A DNA stretch of 64,000 nt from Desulfothermus okinawensis JCM 13304 (GTDB taxonomy: Bacteria; Desulfobacterota; Desulfovibrionia; Desulfovibrionales; Desulfothermaceae): positions 1 through 64,000 of the forward strand of contig BBBM01000001.1 of assembly GCA_001311565.1 (NCBI GenBank), read 5' to 3'. A program made the translations under genes and the position numbers. The notes beneath the pieces were generated by a model. It saw nothing but the letters and a program-made list of their open reading frames with translations, had not been told where the DNA came from and did no database searches. This document shows, piece after piece, positions 11,417 through 23,443 of the stretch. The stretch's first letter is position 1, and the number at the start of each line of letters is the position of its first letter.

Positions 11417-12690
11417 TTCAAAAGATTTTGGAACCACATACAGAAGAAAAAGACTTTAAGGTTGGCCAGATAATCCAGTGCAAGATATCAAAGGTGCTTG
11501 CAAACGATATCACTGCGCCTCTTGCAATAAAATCCTTTGAAAAAATGGGGGCTGAAGCTGTATTTGATAGGGAAAAGGTACTCCTTGTCTGCGACCACTT
11601 CACCCCCAACAAGGACATAGCATCTGCAGAGCAGGTAAAACTAGTTAGAGAATTTGCAAAAAAAATGGGTGTTGTAAATTATTTTGAAGGGGGAGATGTT
11701 GGGGTTGAACACGCACTCTTACCTGAACTTGGTCTTGTTGAGCCAATGGACGTAGTTGTTGGTGCAGACAGCCACACCTGTACATATGGAGGTCTTGGAG
11801 CCTTTGCCACTGGACTTGGCAGTACTGATGTAGCTGCTGCCATGGCCCTTGGTGAGACATGGTTTAAGGTCCCTCCAACTATTTTTGTTGAATTAAAGGG
11901 CAAGTTGCCAAGATTCATTCAGGGAAAAGATATAGTTTTGAATTTAATAGGTAAAATTGGAGTAGATGGTGCACTTTATAAAGCCCTAGAATTTGGAGGT
12001 GAAGCCGTAAGCCAGCTCAATGTAGAAATGCGGATGACCATAGCCAATATGGCCATAGAAGCTGGGGGAAAAGTTGGCTTATTCCCCATTGATGAAATAA
12101 CCCAAAAATACGAGGAAAGTAGAGGCAAAAAAAGTAGATAAACTTCTGTTCCCAGATGAAGATGCAGAATATGAAGATAGAATAACCATAGAAGTGGACA
12201 GGTTATCTCCCCAAGTAGCCTGTCCCCACCTACCAGAAAATGTCAAACCAGTTGAAGAGGTAAAAGGTGTTCAAGTTGATCAAGTGGTTATTGGTTCCTG
12301 CACAAATGGAAGGATAACTGACTTGAGACAAGCAGCGGAAATTTTAAAGGGGAAAAAGGTAAAAAAGGGGGTAAGCTGATCATTTTGCCGGCAACGCCAG
12401 GGATTTATAAGCAGGCACTAAAGGAAGGGCTTATAGAAATTTTTCTTGATGCAGAGGCCATTGTAGGACCACCTACCTGTGGCCCATGTCTTGGTGGTCA
12501 TATGGGAATTCTGGCCTCAGGTGAGGTTGCTGTGGCTACCACCAACAGAAACTTTAGGGGCAGGATGGGAAGCCTGGACAGTTTTGTCTATCTGTCCAAC
12601 CCTTACGTTGCAGCAGCAAGTGCCATTTGTGGTGAGATTGTCCATCCTGAAGTGGTTATGAGTAGGGAGAAGGGTGAAGGATGTATGTGA
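11401..12690 (+). CDS. leuC: 3-isopropylmalate dehydratase large subunit (frameshifted as read)
   Basis: Large, [4Fe-4S]-carrying subunit of isopropylmalate isomerase, short (about 429-residue) homoaconitase-like form. Seen: [35 protein letters not shown], and [16 protein letters not shown], which hold the three cluster cysteines. A surplus A near 12127 and a missing A near 12372 break the frame. The start overlaps the end of leuA, with a clean aggagg inside the leuA coding region, so translation is coupled. Its partner is leuD, 129 bases downstream. Confidence 0.93.
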
Positions 12691-12712
12691 AAGGTGAGTG
12701 TATGTGGAAGTT

Positions 12713-12799
12713 ACAGATCACAGACCACAGACATAGATCACAGCAAAGAAGGGTGAAGAGTACCTAAAACTTTGAACATTGAACCTTGAACGTTGAACT
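12713..12799. repeat. Short direct repeats between leuC and leuD
   Basis: Four perfect tandem copies of the 7-mer TTGAACN stand at 12772-12799 (last base A, C, G, T in turn). Upstream, AGATCACAG occurs at 12715-12723 and 12735-12743, and AGAAGGGTGAAG at about 12668 and 12747. The insert separates leuC from leuD, which are otherwise packed. It looks like a small non-coding repeat insertion; the origin is unknown. Confidence 0.7.
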
Positions 12800-12818
12800 T
12801 AAAATAAAGAGGTATGTC

Positions 12819-13317
12819 ATGGAGTTTAGAGGCAAAGTACATAAGTTAGGCGCCCACATAGATACTGATGCCATTATCCCTGCACGTTATTTAGTGACAA
12901 CTGATGTAAAAGAGCTTGGCAACCACTGTATGGCAGGGCTGGATCCCAATTGGACAAAAAGGGTCTCACCAGGAGACATTATAGTAGCTGGTCCTAATTT
13001 TGGGTGTGGTTCATCAAGGGAGCATGCACCCCTGGCTATCTTGGGCGCAGGTATACCCATTGTTATTGCCCACAGTTTTGCCAGGATATTTTATCGAAAT
13101 GCATTTAACATGGGACTTCCTTTGGTTGAGATTGGAAATATGTGGGAAAATATTGATGATGGCGATGAACTTTTGGTAAATCTAGTCAAAGGGAAATTAC
13201 AGAATTTGACCAAAAATCAAATAATAAACACTCCTAAGTTGCCTGATTTTATGTTAAATTTACTAAAAGTTGGCGGACTTATTGAATATGTAAAAAAACA
13301 AGATAAAGGGGAATTAA
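12819..13317 (+). CDS. leuD: 3-isopropylmalate dehydratase small subunit
   Basis: Small swivel-domain subunit of isopropylmalate isomerase. Motifs: GAHIDTDAIIPARYL at the N terminus and GPNFGCGSSREHAPLAI in the middle. As read, the gene runs without a stop into leuB. Removing one A from the 7-base run near 13291-13297 gives the natural end VKNKIKGN and a TAA at 13315-13317, with leuB's own ribosome site just before it. Length is then about 166 residues, right for the family. The start ATG at 12819 has agagg 7 bases upstream. Confidence 0.92.
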
Positions 13318-13319
13318 AG

Positions 13320-14399
<1,080 letters not shown>

Positions 14400-14447
14400 C
14401 GTTAAACATTAAATGTGAAATGGATAACGTAATTTAAGGAGGAAATG

Positions 14448-17400
14448 ATGGCAAAACAAAAGGAAAACAAGGGAATGCCCAGTGTGGATATAAAGTTAAA
14501 AGAACAGGTAAAGACAAAAGTAGTAGTGTCAACAGAAGAGCTAGAAAAAAAAGCTTGTACTAAGTGGCAGCGAGATCGTTTTGCTTGGAAAACAAGGTGA
14601 ATATCTAGTTGGTGGTAAAAACTATAATACCGCTATTATTAGCCAGATTGACGGAATTAGGGCTCCCCAATTCAGGGCGATTTCAGCCAAGGCATTTCAT
14701 AAACTACTGGACGAAACCAATGTCAATGCAACCTTGATCAGGGAGGTTGTTGAGCGAGAGTATGAACAGGTAGATTGGAACAGTGTTGAGGTGAACAGTG
14801 ATCCAGAATTTTTGAGAAAATTTGTAAGATCAACAGCAGAAAAGGTAAAAAAAGCTTCAAGAAAGGGAAGGACAAAGGTTAATCAAACTCAGAAAATTTA
14901 TAAATAATGTGGTTGAAGGTTTTGCAACCTCCCCTGAAGGAATAGATCAACTAAGAAAACGCTCAGTTCTTGTTCAGGTTGCCATTTTGTCAGTTGATCT
15001 ACCAGAAGAGGTAAAAGAGGCAGTGCGCAAGGCCTATAGGGACATCTGCAAAGAGGTTGGAGAAGAAAATGTAAGGGTGGCAGTTAGATCCTCTGCTGCA
15101 GGCGAAGACAGCGCTAAAAAGGCCTTTGCAGGACTTCAAGACACTTACCTCAACATAACTTCAGAAGAAGAAGTTGTGCGTGCATATCAATGGGACTGTG
15201 CATCTGCATACAACTTGCGCTCCATGACCTATAGGAGAGAAGCAATTTTAGATGCTGTGGATCTAGCTGAAAAGACTGGTGACGATACCATTGCAGAAAA
15301 TGCCAAAAAAAGAATGGGCTATTGAAAATACTTCCCTCTCTGTTTGCATAATGAGAATGATAAATCCAGTTATATCTGGTACAGCATTTTCTGCAGATAC
15401 GGCTACTGGTTGTAGAGGTACAGACAGAAATGATTTAGTATCAATCGATGCCAGCTACGGTCTTGGGGAGGCAGTGGTCTCAGGCATGGTAACCCCGGAT
15501 AAATACTACGTATTTCAAAGGGATGATGGGCAGGAAGTGGTTATCAGGCAGATGGGGAAGAAGGACAAAAAAAATTGTATACAAGGAAGATGGCAGTGGA
15601 ACTGTAGTTGTAAGTGTATCTGATGATGAAATATACAAGTGGTCCCTATCCCTTGCACAAGCAGAAGAGGTAGCCAGGGGTGTTAGAAACATTAGCAAGG
15701 CCTATGGTGGAATCATAATGGATACAGAGTTCTGCATTGATGAATGGGACAGACTCTGGTTTGTCCAGGCAAGGCCTGAAACAAGGTGGAATATAGAATT
15801 TGAGAAGCATCCTTATACAATCTACATGAAAAGGTTGGAGGTTGACCCCAAGGCCCTGGAACATGCAGAGGTACTCTTAACTGGAAATGGCGCATCTAGG
15901 GGAGCTGGAAGTGGTAAGGTGAGGTTCCTTCGCTCTGCCCTTGAGTTAAATAAGATCAACAAAGGTGATATTCTCGCAGCTGAGAGGACAGATCCTGATA
16001 TGGTACCTGGAATGAGGATTGCGTCTGCCGTGCTTGCAAGTGCAGGTGGAGATACTTCCCATGCGGCAATTACATCAAGGGAACTTGGAATCCCTTCAGT
16101 TATTGGAATAAACAAAGTGGAGTCTTTGAGGGCATTGGATGGTCAAGAAGTAACAGTGGATGGCTCCAGGGGAAAGGTGTATAGGGGCGCCCTTCCTTTA
16201 ATAGAAGTTGGTGGTGAAGTGGATGTATCCAAACTTCCCCCCACAAAGACCAAAATAGGATTAATACTGGCAGATGTTGGTCAGGCAATGTTTCTATCCA
16301 GACTAAGATATTCACCAGACTTTGAGGTGGGACTTTTGCGCGCTGAGTTTATGCTTGGAAATATTGGGGTCCACCCAATGGCACTTGAGGCATATGACAA
16401 TGGAACTTTAAATGTCTATGTGGAAGAAAAACTAAAGGAATTGGATAACGAACTCACAAAGATAATAAAGGAACAACTGGACCTTGGGATACTCACCTTT
16501 GACCTAAATTTAAGAAAATATGTTGGAATAATATCTGGCTTAACTGATATAATCGAGGATCTTAGTGGTAGGGTAACAGCAGGAAGAGAGGAAGAGCTGG
16601 CTGTTCAAAGAAAGATCAGGGAATGCGACAGAGCATTGGATGCATATCTGGAGAATGCAACCCATTATTTAAATGAGATAAAGACATCAACTGACATAAA
16701 AGAACACATTGCCTATGTCATGGGATACTATGACAAATTATTAACCCTCGGGGACTCCCCTGAAGATAGACAAAAGAAACAAGAAATAGAAGAGCACATA
16801 AATTCCCAATATGAGAGGATAAAAGATGACCCAGAAGTAAGACATGTAATCGAAAGGATTAAAAGACTCAGAGAAGATGTTGCCCAAAAAGTGGGACTTG
16901 GACAAAGAATGGATGAGGTCAGAAATCTACCTAAAAAGATATCAGAGCATATTAAAAGCAAAGGCTATAGGACAGGCAAGGAACTATATGTACAATCTCT
17001 GGCACAGGGCCTGGCCCTTTTTGCATGGCATTTTATGGTAGGGAGATCATTTACAGGACCACAGACTTTAAAACCAATGAGTACAGAAACCTTGTGGGCG
17101 GACTTTTATTTGAACAAATAGAAGACAATCCCATGTTGGGGTATAGGGGTGTATCAAGAAACCTACATGACTGGGAAATAGAAGCATTTAAACTGGCCAG
17201 GGGGGCATATGGAGGTAAAAATCTTTGTTTAATGCTGCCCTTTGTAAGGACTTTAGAAGAGGCCAGGTCCATGAAAAGGTATCTTGAGCACGTCCACAAC
17301 TTAAAGAGCGGTGAAGATGGCTTAAAGATCATTCAGATGTCAGAAATTCCAAGTAATGCCATACTCGCAAAGGAATTTATAAAGGAATTTGACGGTTTTT

Positions 17401-18075
17401 CCATTGGTTCAAACGACATGACCCAGCTTGTATTGGGAACAGATAGGGATAATCCCAGGCTTAGAAAGGTATATGATGAAGAAGATCCAGCAGTGGTATG
17501 GGCAATTTTAACCACTATTTTAACAGGCCAAAAATATGGGAAAAAAAGTGGGGTTCTGTGGCCAGGGTGTATCTAATAGTAAAATAATTAGAGGACTTGT
17601 ATGTATTGCAGGGATAGTATCAGCCTCTGTTGTTCCTGATACCTATGCACAGACCAAATATGACGTGTTTGAGCTTGAGCAGGAAAATATACCTTTAAAG
17701 AATCTAGGCAAGTGGCTAAAGCAACAACACTTTGAGAGACTTTGTAATATTCTAAAACAAGAAGGATACGGTCATATCATAAAACAAAATACCACAGCAG
17801 CAGATATACTCCAGTGGTATGAGGGGGAAATAAACAGGCTCAGCAGGCAACTAAATAACAATTTACAGACCCCCAAGGAACAATTCTATAGAAATGAACT
17901 GGAATCCTTTAGGGACAAATTACATAAACCTGTAATCTACTCTAATTGGAACTGGGATCAGACAGTTTTAGACGCCTTGCACCAGGCTGGTTTTTCTTCT
18001 TTTGAAGAACAAGAAGAGGCCTTAAAAAAAACAAAGAGAAAAATACAGCCATTAAAAAAAGATATAAGGTCCTGA
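14448..18075 (+). CDS. ppsA: Phosphoenolpyruvate synthase, long form with inserted and C-terminal helical regions (frameshifted as read)
   Basis: Makes PEP from pyruvate and ATP, the gluconeogenic entry step. Order of domains: an N-terminal extension with GEYLVGGKNYNTAIIS, ATP-grasp with VRVAVRSSAAGEDSAKKAFAG, phosphohistidine swivel GGDTSHAAITSRELGIP (Ser where Cys is usual), and a PEP-binding barrel with GLLRAEFMLGNIGVHP, RTTDFKTNEYRNLVGG and VGFCGQGVSNSK. About 1209 residues, against about 790 for E. coli PpsA. The surplus is a helical insertion of about 200 residues inside the barrel and about 140 residues after the catalytic Cys. Corrections near 14545, 14851, 15306, 15568, 17026 (missing A) and 17541. 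aaggagg lies upstream. Confidence 0.85.
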
Positions 18076-18088
18076 TCAGGTTAGATAG

Positions 18089-18763
18089 ATGCACCTAGAT
18101 TTTAGACTGAGAAGAAAAAAAAATGGTACAGGAGCAGGTAATTGGCAGAGGAATCAAAGATCCTGCTGTTATCTCAGCCATGTTAAAAGTAAAGAGACAT
18201 CAGTTTGTGGATGAGGCACTAGCTGCCAGGGCATATTTAGGGGGATCACTTCCAATAGGATATGGTCAAACAATATCACAACCGTATATTGTTGCAAAAA
18301 TGACTGAAGCACTTGAATTATCGCCTAACATGAAGGTATTGGAAATTGGAACAGGATCTGGCTATCAGGCAGCTGTGCTTGCTGAGATGGGGGCAGAAGT
18401 CTACACTGTTGAACGTATAAAACCCTTGTACATTAAGGCATTAAACCTACTCACCAAACTTAGATATTTTAATGTGAAGCTGAAGTTAGACGACGGAACT
18501 TTAGGCTGGAAGGAATTTGCTCCATATGACAGAATAATTGTTACTGCTGGTGGTCCTGAAATCCCATATCCTTTATTTGAACAACTAAAGGATCCTGGAA
18601 TCCTGGTTATCCCAACTGGGGATGTACAGAGGAAACAGCGCCTTATCAAGATCTTAAAAAAAGGATGGGAAATACCTAAAAAAAGGACCTGGGACCTGCT
18701 CAATTTGTGGAGTTAGTAGGTAAATATGGATGGGTAAAGGGAGGCACTAAAGGGATAAATTAA
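18089..18763 (+). CDS. pcm: Protein-L-isoaspartate O-methyltransferase (frameshifted as read)
   Basis: Repairs damaged isoaspartyl residues with SAM. Seen: [19 protein letters not shown], the SAM-binding [18 protein letters not shown], and [20 protein letters not shown]. After correction of two A runs near 18658 and 18679 the C terminus reads [16 protein letters not shown], as in the family. A further surplus A near 18114 hides the true N terminus, [13 protein letters not shown]. About 225 residues. It overlaps the next gene's ATG by one base (TAATG). Confidence 0.88.
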
Positions 18764-19352
18764 TGATAAGACTTTTTTTATTGTCTCATTATTTTCTTAT
18801 TTTTTTTACCCACTTTTTTTAGATGCAGGAACCATATACTTTTATAAAGACAAAAATGGTGTATTACACTTTACAGATATCCCAACTAATCCAAAATACA
18901 AACCCTTTATTTCAGAATACAGCCTAATTGATAAAGAACAAATAAAAAAAGATCTTGAAAAGGTACTGTAGAATTTACAATGTAGACTACAACCTTGCCT
19001 ATTCTATCCTTGCAGTTGAATCCAACTTTAATCCCAATGCAATATCTAAAAAGGGAGCCAAGGGCCTAATGCAGATTGTTCCCATCACTCAAAGGGAACT
19101 GGACGTGTTTTCTCCTTTTGATCCAGAAGAAAATATCGAAGGTGGAATAAGGTATTTGAGAAAACTCATGGATATGTTCCACAAAATAGAACTTGTGGTA
19201 GCTGCATATAATGCTGGACCAGGCACAGTAAAAAAAATATCACGGGATTCCTCCTTACCTAGAGACACAAAGATATGTAAAAAAAAGTCTTAGAGTTATA
19301 TAGCAATCTAAAGAAGAAAAACTATCCCATGGCGTTATCCAGGGAAGAGTAG
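18763..19352 (+). CDS. Lytic transglycosylase with N-terminal DUF4124-like segment (frameshifted as read)
   Basis: Cleaves peptidoglycan glycan strands in the periplasm. Repaired, it has a signal-like hydrophobic N terminus, then IYFYKDKNGVLHFTDIPTNP (a DUF4124-like beta segment). The SLT domain follows: catalytic Glu in LAVESNFNPNAIS, KKGAKGLMQI, VVAAYNAGPGTVKKYHGIPP and ETQRYVKKVL. About 195 residues. Five corrections are needed, in runs near 18772 or 18792, 18815, 18946, 19230 and 19280. It is translationally coupled to pcm. Confidence 0.84.
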
Positions 19353-19380
19353 TAGAAATTTATATTTCATGGAGGAATTA

Positions 19381-19918
19381 ATGATTAACAAGGCAAATCA
19401 AATGACATTACTCAGGATTTTAGCTATTCCTTTTATAATTCTTTTGCTTTATTTCCCTAGCAGACTTACCTGTTTATTGGCCACTGTGGTGTTTGTGCTG
19501 GCTTCTATAACTGATTTCTTAGATGGTTTTTTTGGCCAGGAGATACAATTTAATTAGCAACGTGGGAAAATTTCTAGACCCTCTTGCAGACAAATTACTC
19601 ATTATGTCCGCCTTAATTATGCTCACATACCTAAAATGGATACCTGCCTGGATTTCTATTTTGATAATTGGCAGGGAAATGACTGTTACAGGCCTTCGGG
19701 CAATTGCTTCAGAAAAGGGAATAGTAATTGCAGCAGACAAATACGGGAAATTAAAGACGCTGTTTCAAATAATTGCACTGAGTCCCCTTATTTTTCATTA
19801 TCCCATAAAAGGATTTAATCCATCATATTGGGGAAATATTTTTCTCTATATTGCACTTGCATTAACTCTGTTCTCTGGTGTAAATTACACATATAAATTC
19901 TTAAAAGAAGTAAGCTAA
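19381..19918 (+). CDS. pgsA: CDP-diacylglycerol--glycerol-3-phosphate 3-phosphatidyltransferase (frameshifted as read)
   Basis: Makes phosphatidylglycerol phosphate at the inner membrane. The CDP-alcohol phosphatidyltransferase motif is ITDFLDGFLARRYNLISNVG followed by FLDPLADKLL, complete only after removing one T from the 7-base run near 19527-19533. Membrane segments flank it. About 179 residues, normal. ggagg precedes the ATG at 19381. Together with psd and pssA it covers both the zwitterionic and anionic phospholipid branches. Confidence 0.9.
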
Positions 19919-19937
19919 AAACCAGTGAGGGGAATAA

Positions 19938-21023
19938 ATGGCACAAATTGATGCTTTTTTTCAAAATGATGCACGAAGTTGGTGCATCTGATTTACACCT
20001 CTCTTCAGGCTCTCAACCAATAATCCGACTACATGGAGACCTCCAGAGAGTAAAATATAAGGTTCTGGAGCACGAAGAGTTAAAAAAAGATGCTGTATGA
20101 GATAACCCCAGAGGCAAAGGTAAAAGAATTCGAAGAGACTGGAGATATTGATTTTGCCTATGAAGTGCCCAATTTAGCAAGGTATAGGGCAAACTATTTT
20201 TTTGCAAGGCAGGGGAATTGCAGCAGTTTTTAGGGAAATTCCCCAAAAAAATCTTGACCATAGATGAATTGGGACTTCCCCCTATCCTTAAAAATTTGAC
20301 AATGTTACCTAAAGGCTGGTACTTGTCACTGGTCCAACTGGAAGTGGTAAATCAACTACACTTGCTGCAATGATTGATTACGCCAATAGAAACAGAAAAG
20401 ATCACATTCTTACCATTGAGGATCCAATTGAATTTGTACACCAACCATTAATTGTCTTATAAATCAAAGGGAAGTGGGTAGGGATACTAGGAGTTTTAAA
20501 GCAGCCCTAAGGGGTGCCCTTCGTGAAGATCCAGATATTATTCTAGTAGGTGAAATGAGGGATTTTGAGACAATCGCCCTTGCCTTAGAGGCTGCTGAAA
20601 CTGGTCACCTGGTGTTTGGAACCCTTCATACTATTTCAGCATCAAAGACAATTGACAGAATTATTGAGGTATTCCCATTTGAAATGCAGGGACAGATCCG
20701 TTCATCCTTAGCAGATTCTCTACGTGGAATAATAGCCCAAAATCTGTTTAAGAGAATAGACAAAAAAAGGTAGGGTTGCTGCCCTGGAAATCTTAATTGC
20801 AACTCCTGCTGTTAGAAATTTAATTAGGGAAAACAAGGTATTTCAGATCAACTCTATGATTGAGACTGGAAGAAAACATGGAATGCAATCGTTAGATGAC
20901 GCAATTATGAAACTACTTGAAAAGGGAATTATTGATCCAGAGCAAGCATATAACAAAGCAGTAAACAAAGAAAAATTTAGGCAATTTTTGGCAGAACCGC
21001 CAAAGGATTTCACTGAAGCCTAA
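19938..21023 (+). CDS. pilT: PilT-type twitching motility ATPase (frameshifted as read)
   Basis: Hexameric ATPase that retracts type IV pili. N-terminal PAS-like part: [20 protein letters not shown]. Core: Walker [18 protein letters not shown], Asp box [15 protein letters not shown], Walker [17 protein letters not shown], His box [15 protein letters not shown]. Eight corrections: T runs near 19952 and 20198, A runs near 20085, 20247 and 20762, and missing C near 20313 and A near 20451. About 360 residues. The next gene is a second ATPase of the same family. Confidence 0.87.
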
Positions 21024-21054
21024 ATGGAAATTAAAAATCCTGGAGATGTAATTT

Positions 21055-22229
21055 ATGTTGAGGTCACAATTGGACCACATGGTTGGACAAATTTTAGATT
21101 TTGCCCCTAAAACATCTGATATAATATTCACAGTGGGAAAGAGAATACAAGCAGAAGTAGATGGAGAACTAGCAGACATACCTGTTGAACCTGACCCTGG
21201 CAAACTAAAGCGTGGCAGATTGATTGTATTGTAGAATGCCTTCTCAATAGAAATATAAAACTTTATCAGGACCTAATAAAGAGCGGCTCATGCGACTTAT
21301 CATATGAGCTCAGGGGTCGTTCTAGATTTAGGGTAAACGTATTCAATCAAAAGGGTTCCCTGGCTATAGTTATGAGAAAACTTTCCATGGAGCCACCTTC
21401 TATTCATGAGTTGGGATTACCTGAAATATTCTATGAGATGGCGAAGGAAAAATTTGGGCTTATTCTGGTCACAGGTGCAACAGGAACAGGTAAATCCACC
21501 TCTCTGGCAGCTCTGATAGACTATATAAATTCCACCCAAAAAAAACACATTATTACCCTTGAAGATCCAATAGAATTTATCCATCCACACAAAATGGCCA
21601 CTATAAATCAAAGGGAACTTGGAATTGATTTTGATACATTCGCCTCTGGTCTAAGGGCTGCTCTTCGTCAGGCCCCAAAAATAATCCTTGTTGGCGAAAT
21701 TAGAGACAGAGAAACCATAGAAATAGCCCTTGAGGCCTCAGAGACTGGTCACCTGGTTCTTGGGACCCTGCACACTTCTGATGCTGGACAAACAGTAAAC
21801 AGGATAATAGGAATGTTTGAACTTGCAGAAGAAAGACTTATAAGGGGTCGTCTGTCTGAGAGCCTAAAGTACGTGGTATCACAAAGGCTTCTTCCCAAAA
21901 AACAAGGGGGAAGGGTAGCAGCTTTTGAAGTTATGGTAAACAATATAAGAGTGCGCGACTTAATTGTTAATGGAGAAGAAGGAGAAAAGACATTCTACAA
22001 TATAATAGAATCTGGATCTACCTATGGTATGATAACCTTTGATCAATACATTGCAAAATTGTTTGAAGATGGCATTATAACAGAAGAAGTAGCCATGTTA
22101 AATGGTTCAGACAAAGCAAGACTTGGACAGATGATTGATAAAATAAAGGCTAAGAGAGGGGAGAAAGTTACAGATATAGATGGGCTAGAGTTAGATCTAG
22201 ATTATGAAAAAAGGATATCAGGGAAATAA
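21055..22229 (+). CDS. Second PilT/PilU-type ATPase (frameshifted as read)
   Basis: Same architecture as the preceding gene, with its own motifs: Walker A VTGATGTGKSTSLAALI, IITLEDPIEFIHPHK, AAFEVMVNNIRVRDLI late in the protein, and a longer acidic tail. One C is missing near 21211, where LKPWQIDCIVECLL should read through. About 391 residues. It starts at 21055 with tggag 9 bases upstream. A pilT-pilU pair is common, with the second protein usually an accessory retraction motor; that role is inferred. I see no other pilus genes in the window. Confidence 0.82.
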
Positions 22230-22244
22230 CAAAAGGAATTTTGT

Positions 22245-22856
22245 ATGGATATACACTGTGGTAACTGTAATAAAAAAATTTAAAATACCAGATGAAAAAA
22301 ATCCCTAATGTGGCAAAATTCAGTGTGAGATGTCCTGGGTGCGGAGAAAAAAAATCCAAATTGTTAGGGATACTGAACCAAATCCCACGGAACATAGAGT
22401 TGATAAGACCTATAATTTGCCGTCAATTGAACCAGAGATGCATCCACCTGGATCAAAAGTCGCGTTCTTATTTTTAGATCAAAAGGAACTATTTGACAAA
22501 CTAAAAAAAAATATTAAAGGATTTAGACTATATAATAAGTACTGCCTCTAACATTGAGGAAGCCCTGGCAAAAATAAATTTAAATAGATATGATATGATA
22601 ATTTTTTTCTGATAATGAAGAGGCATTGAAAATTCTGAGTGAAATAGATCTGTGGCCAGGTAATTTAAGAAGACAAATAAACGTAATAGCAATGGGAAGA
22701 AACTCAAAGACATTTGATCCCAATAGGGAATTTATTTTGGGCATAAATTCATATATTTCACTTGATGACGCTGAAAATATAGAAAACCTAATCCAAGATG
22801 TCATTAAAAGACACAAGGATTTTTTTAACTCCATGGAGATTTGTAAAGGAAAATGA
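22245..22856 (+). CDS. Zinc-ribbon (MJ0042-type) plus receiver-like domain protein (frameshifted as read)
   Basis: Repaired N terminus MDIHCGNCNKKFKIPDEKI, then FSVRCPGCGEKIQIV, gives the two CxxC pairs of an MJ0042 zinc ribbon. After a proline-rich linker comes a Rossmann-like region (VAFLFLDQKELFDKLK, DYIISTASNIEEALAKI, YDMIIFSDNEEALKIL). It resembles a CheY receiver but lacks a convincing phospho-Asp cluster. Five run corrections (near 22275, 22299, 22348, 22504 and 22603; the third needs 9 or 6 where 8 is read). It directly follows the pilT pair and overlaps the next gene as ATGA. Function unknown. Confidence 0.6.
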
Positions 22857-23113
22857 ATAACAAAAAGATAAAATTACAACTTGTAAATTGGATAGACTTT
22901 ATCCTTGAAACTCAGAATATTTTTAGGAATATAATTGGAGCGAGCTATTTTGAAAAAGAATTTTTATTTTTAGAAAAATTCAGGAAAAATATCCATAAAA
23001 TGGATATCTCAGATAAGGACTTTGAAAAGATTGAATTCATGACAAAGAATTTGTGCCAGGAAATTAATAACTGTATATTAAATTTAAACAAATTAAAATA
23101 CATACAAAACTAA
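22853..23113 (+). CDS. Hypothetical protein, 86 residues
   Basis: Intact, highly charged and helical, no motif I recognise (QLVNWIDFILETQNIF, then a Lys/Glu-rich stretch). It is coupled to the preceding zinc-ribbon gene by an ATGA overlap at 22853-22856. The following FtsB-like gene is 14 bases away, so it probably belongs to the same transcript. Confidence 0.55.
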   Translation: MNNKKIKLQLVNWIDFILETQNIFRNIIGASYFEKEFLFLEKFRKNIHKMDISDKDFEKIEFMTKNLCQEINNCILNLNKLKYIQN

Positions 23114-23127
23114 ACTGAGGTATTGGC

Positions 23128-23414
23128 TTGAAACTATTAAAGGTTGGAGCGATCTTTTTACTAATTTTAAATCTATTTTTATTGTACAGAATTATTTTTT
23201 CCCCAATGGGAATTCCCAATTTATTAAAATTAAAAAAACATAAGAGCTGAATACAGAAAAAAAAATAAAAAAAACTCCACTTACAAAACATTGAACTAAG
23301 CAGAAAGATCCAGCTCATAAAAAAAATAATTCAGAGTTTCAGGAAAAAAATAATTAGACAAAAACTTCACCTTGGGAAAAAAAAGGTGAATTGCTCTACA
23401 TCAGGGCTAATTGA
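23128..23414 (+). CDS. ftsB: FtsB/DivIC-like septum formation protein (frameshifted as read)
   Basis: Small bitopic protein. A TTG start at 23128 has gagg 8 bases upstream. Next is a hydrophobic segment (VGAIFLLILNLFLLYRIIF), then a Lys-rich coiled coil (LKNIRAEYRKKIKKLHLQNI, ELSRKIQLI) and a C-terminal LHLGKK..GELLYIRAN that matches the FtsB ending. About 94 residues. Five A runs within 180 bases (near 23234, 23256, 23267, 23321 and 23378) make the exact sequence uncertain. FtsB bridges FtsL and FtsQ in the division complex; here it stands outside a division cluster. Confidence 0.6.
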
Positions 23415-23443
23415 ATCCAAAGTTTACATAATGGGAATAAAAT

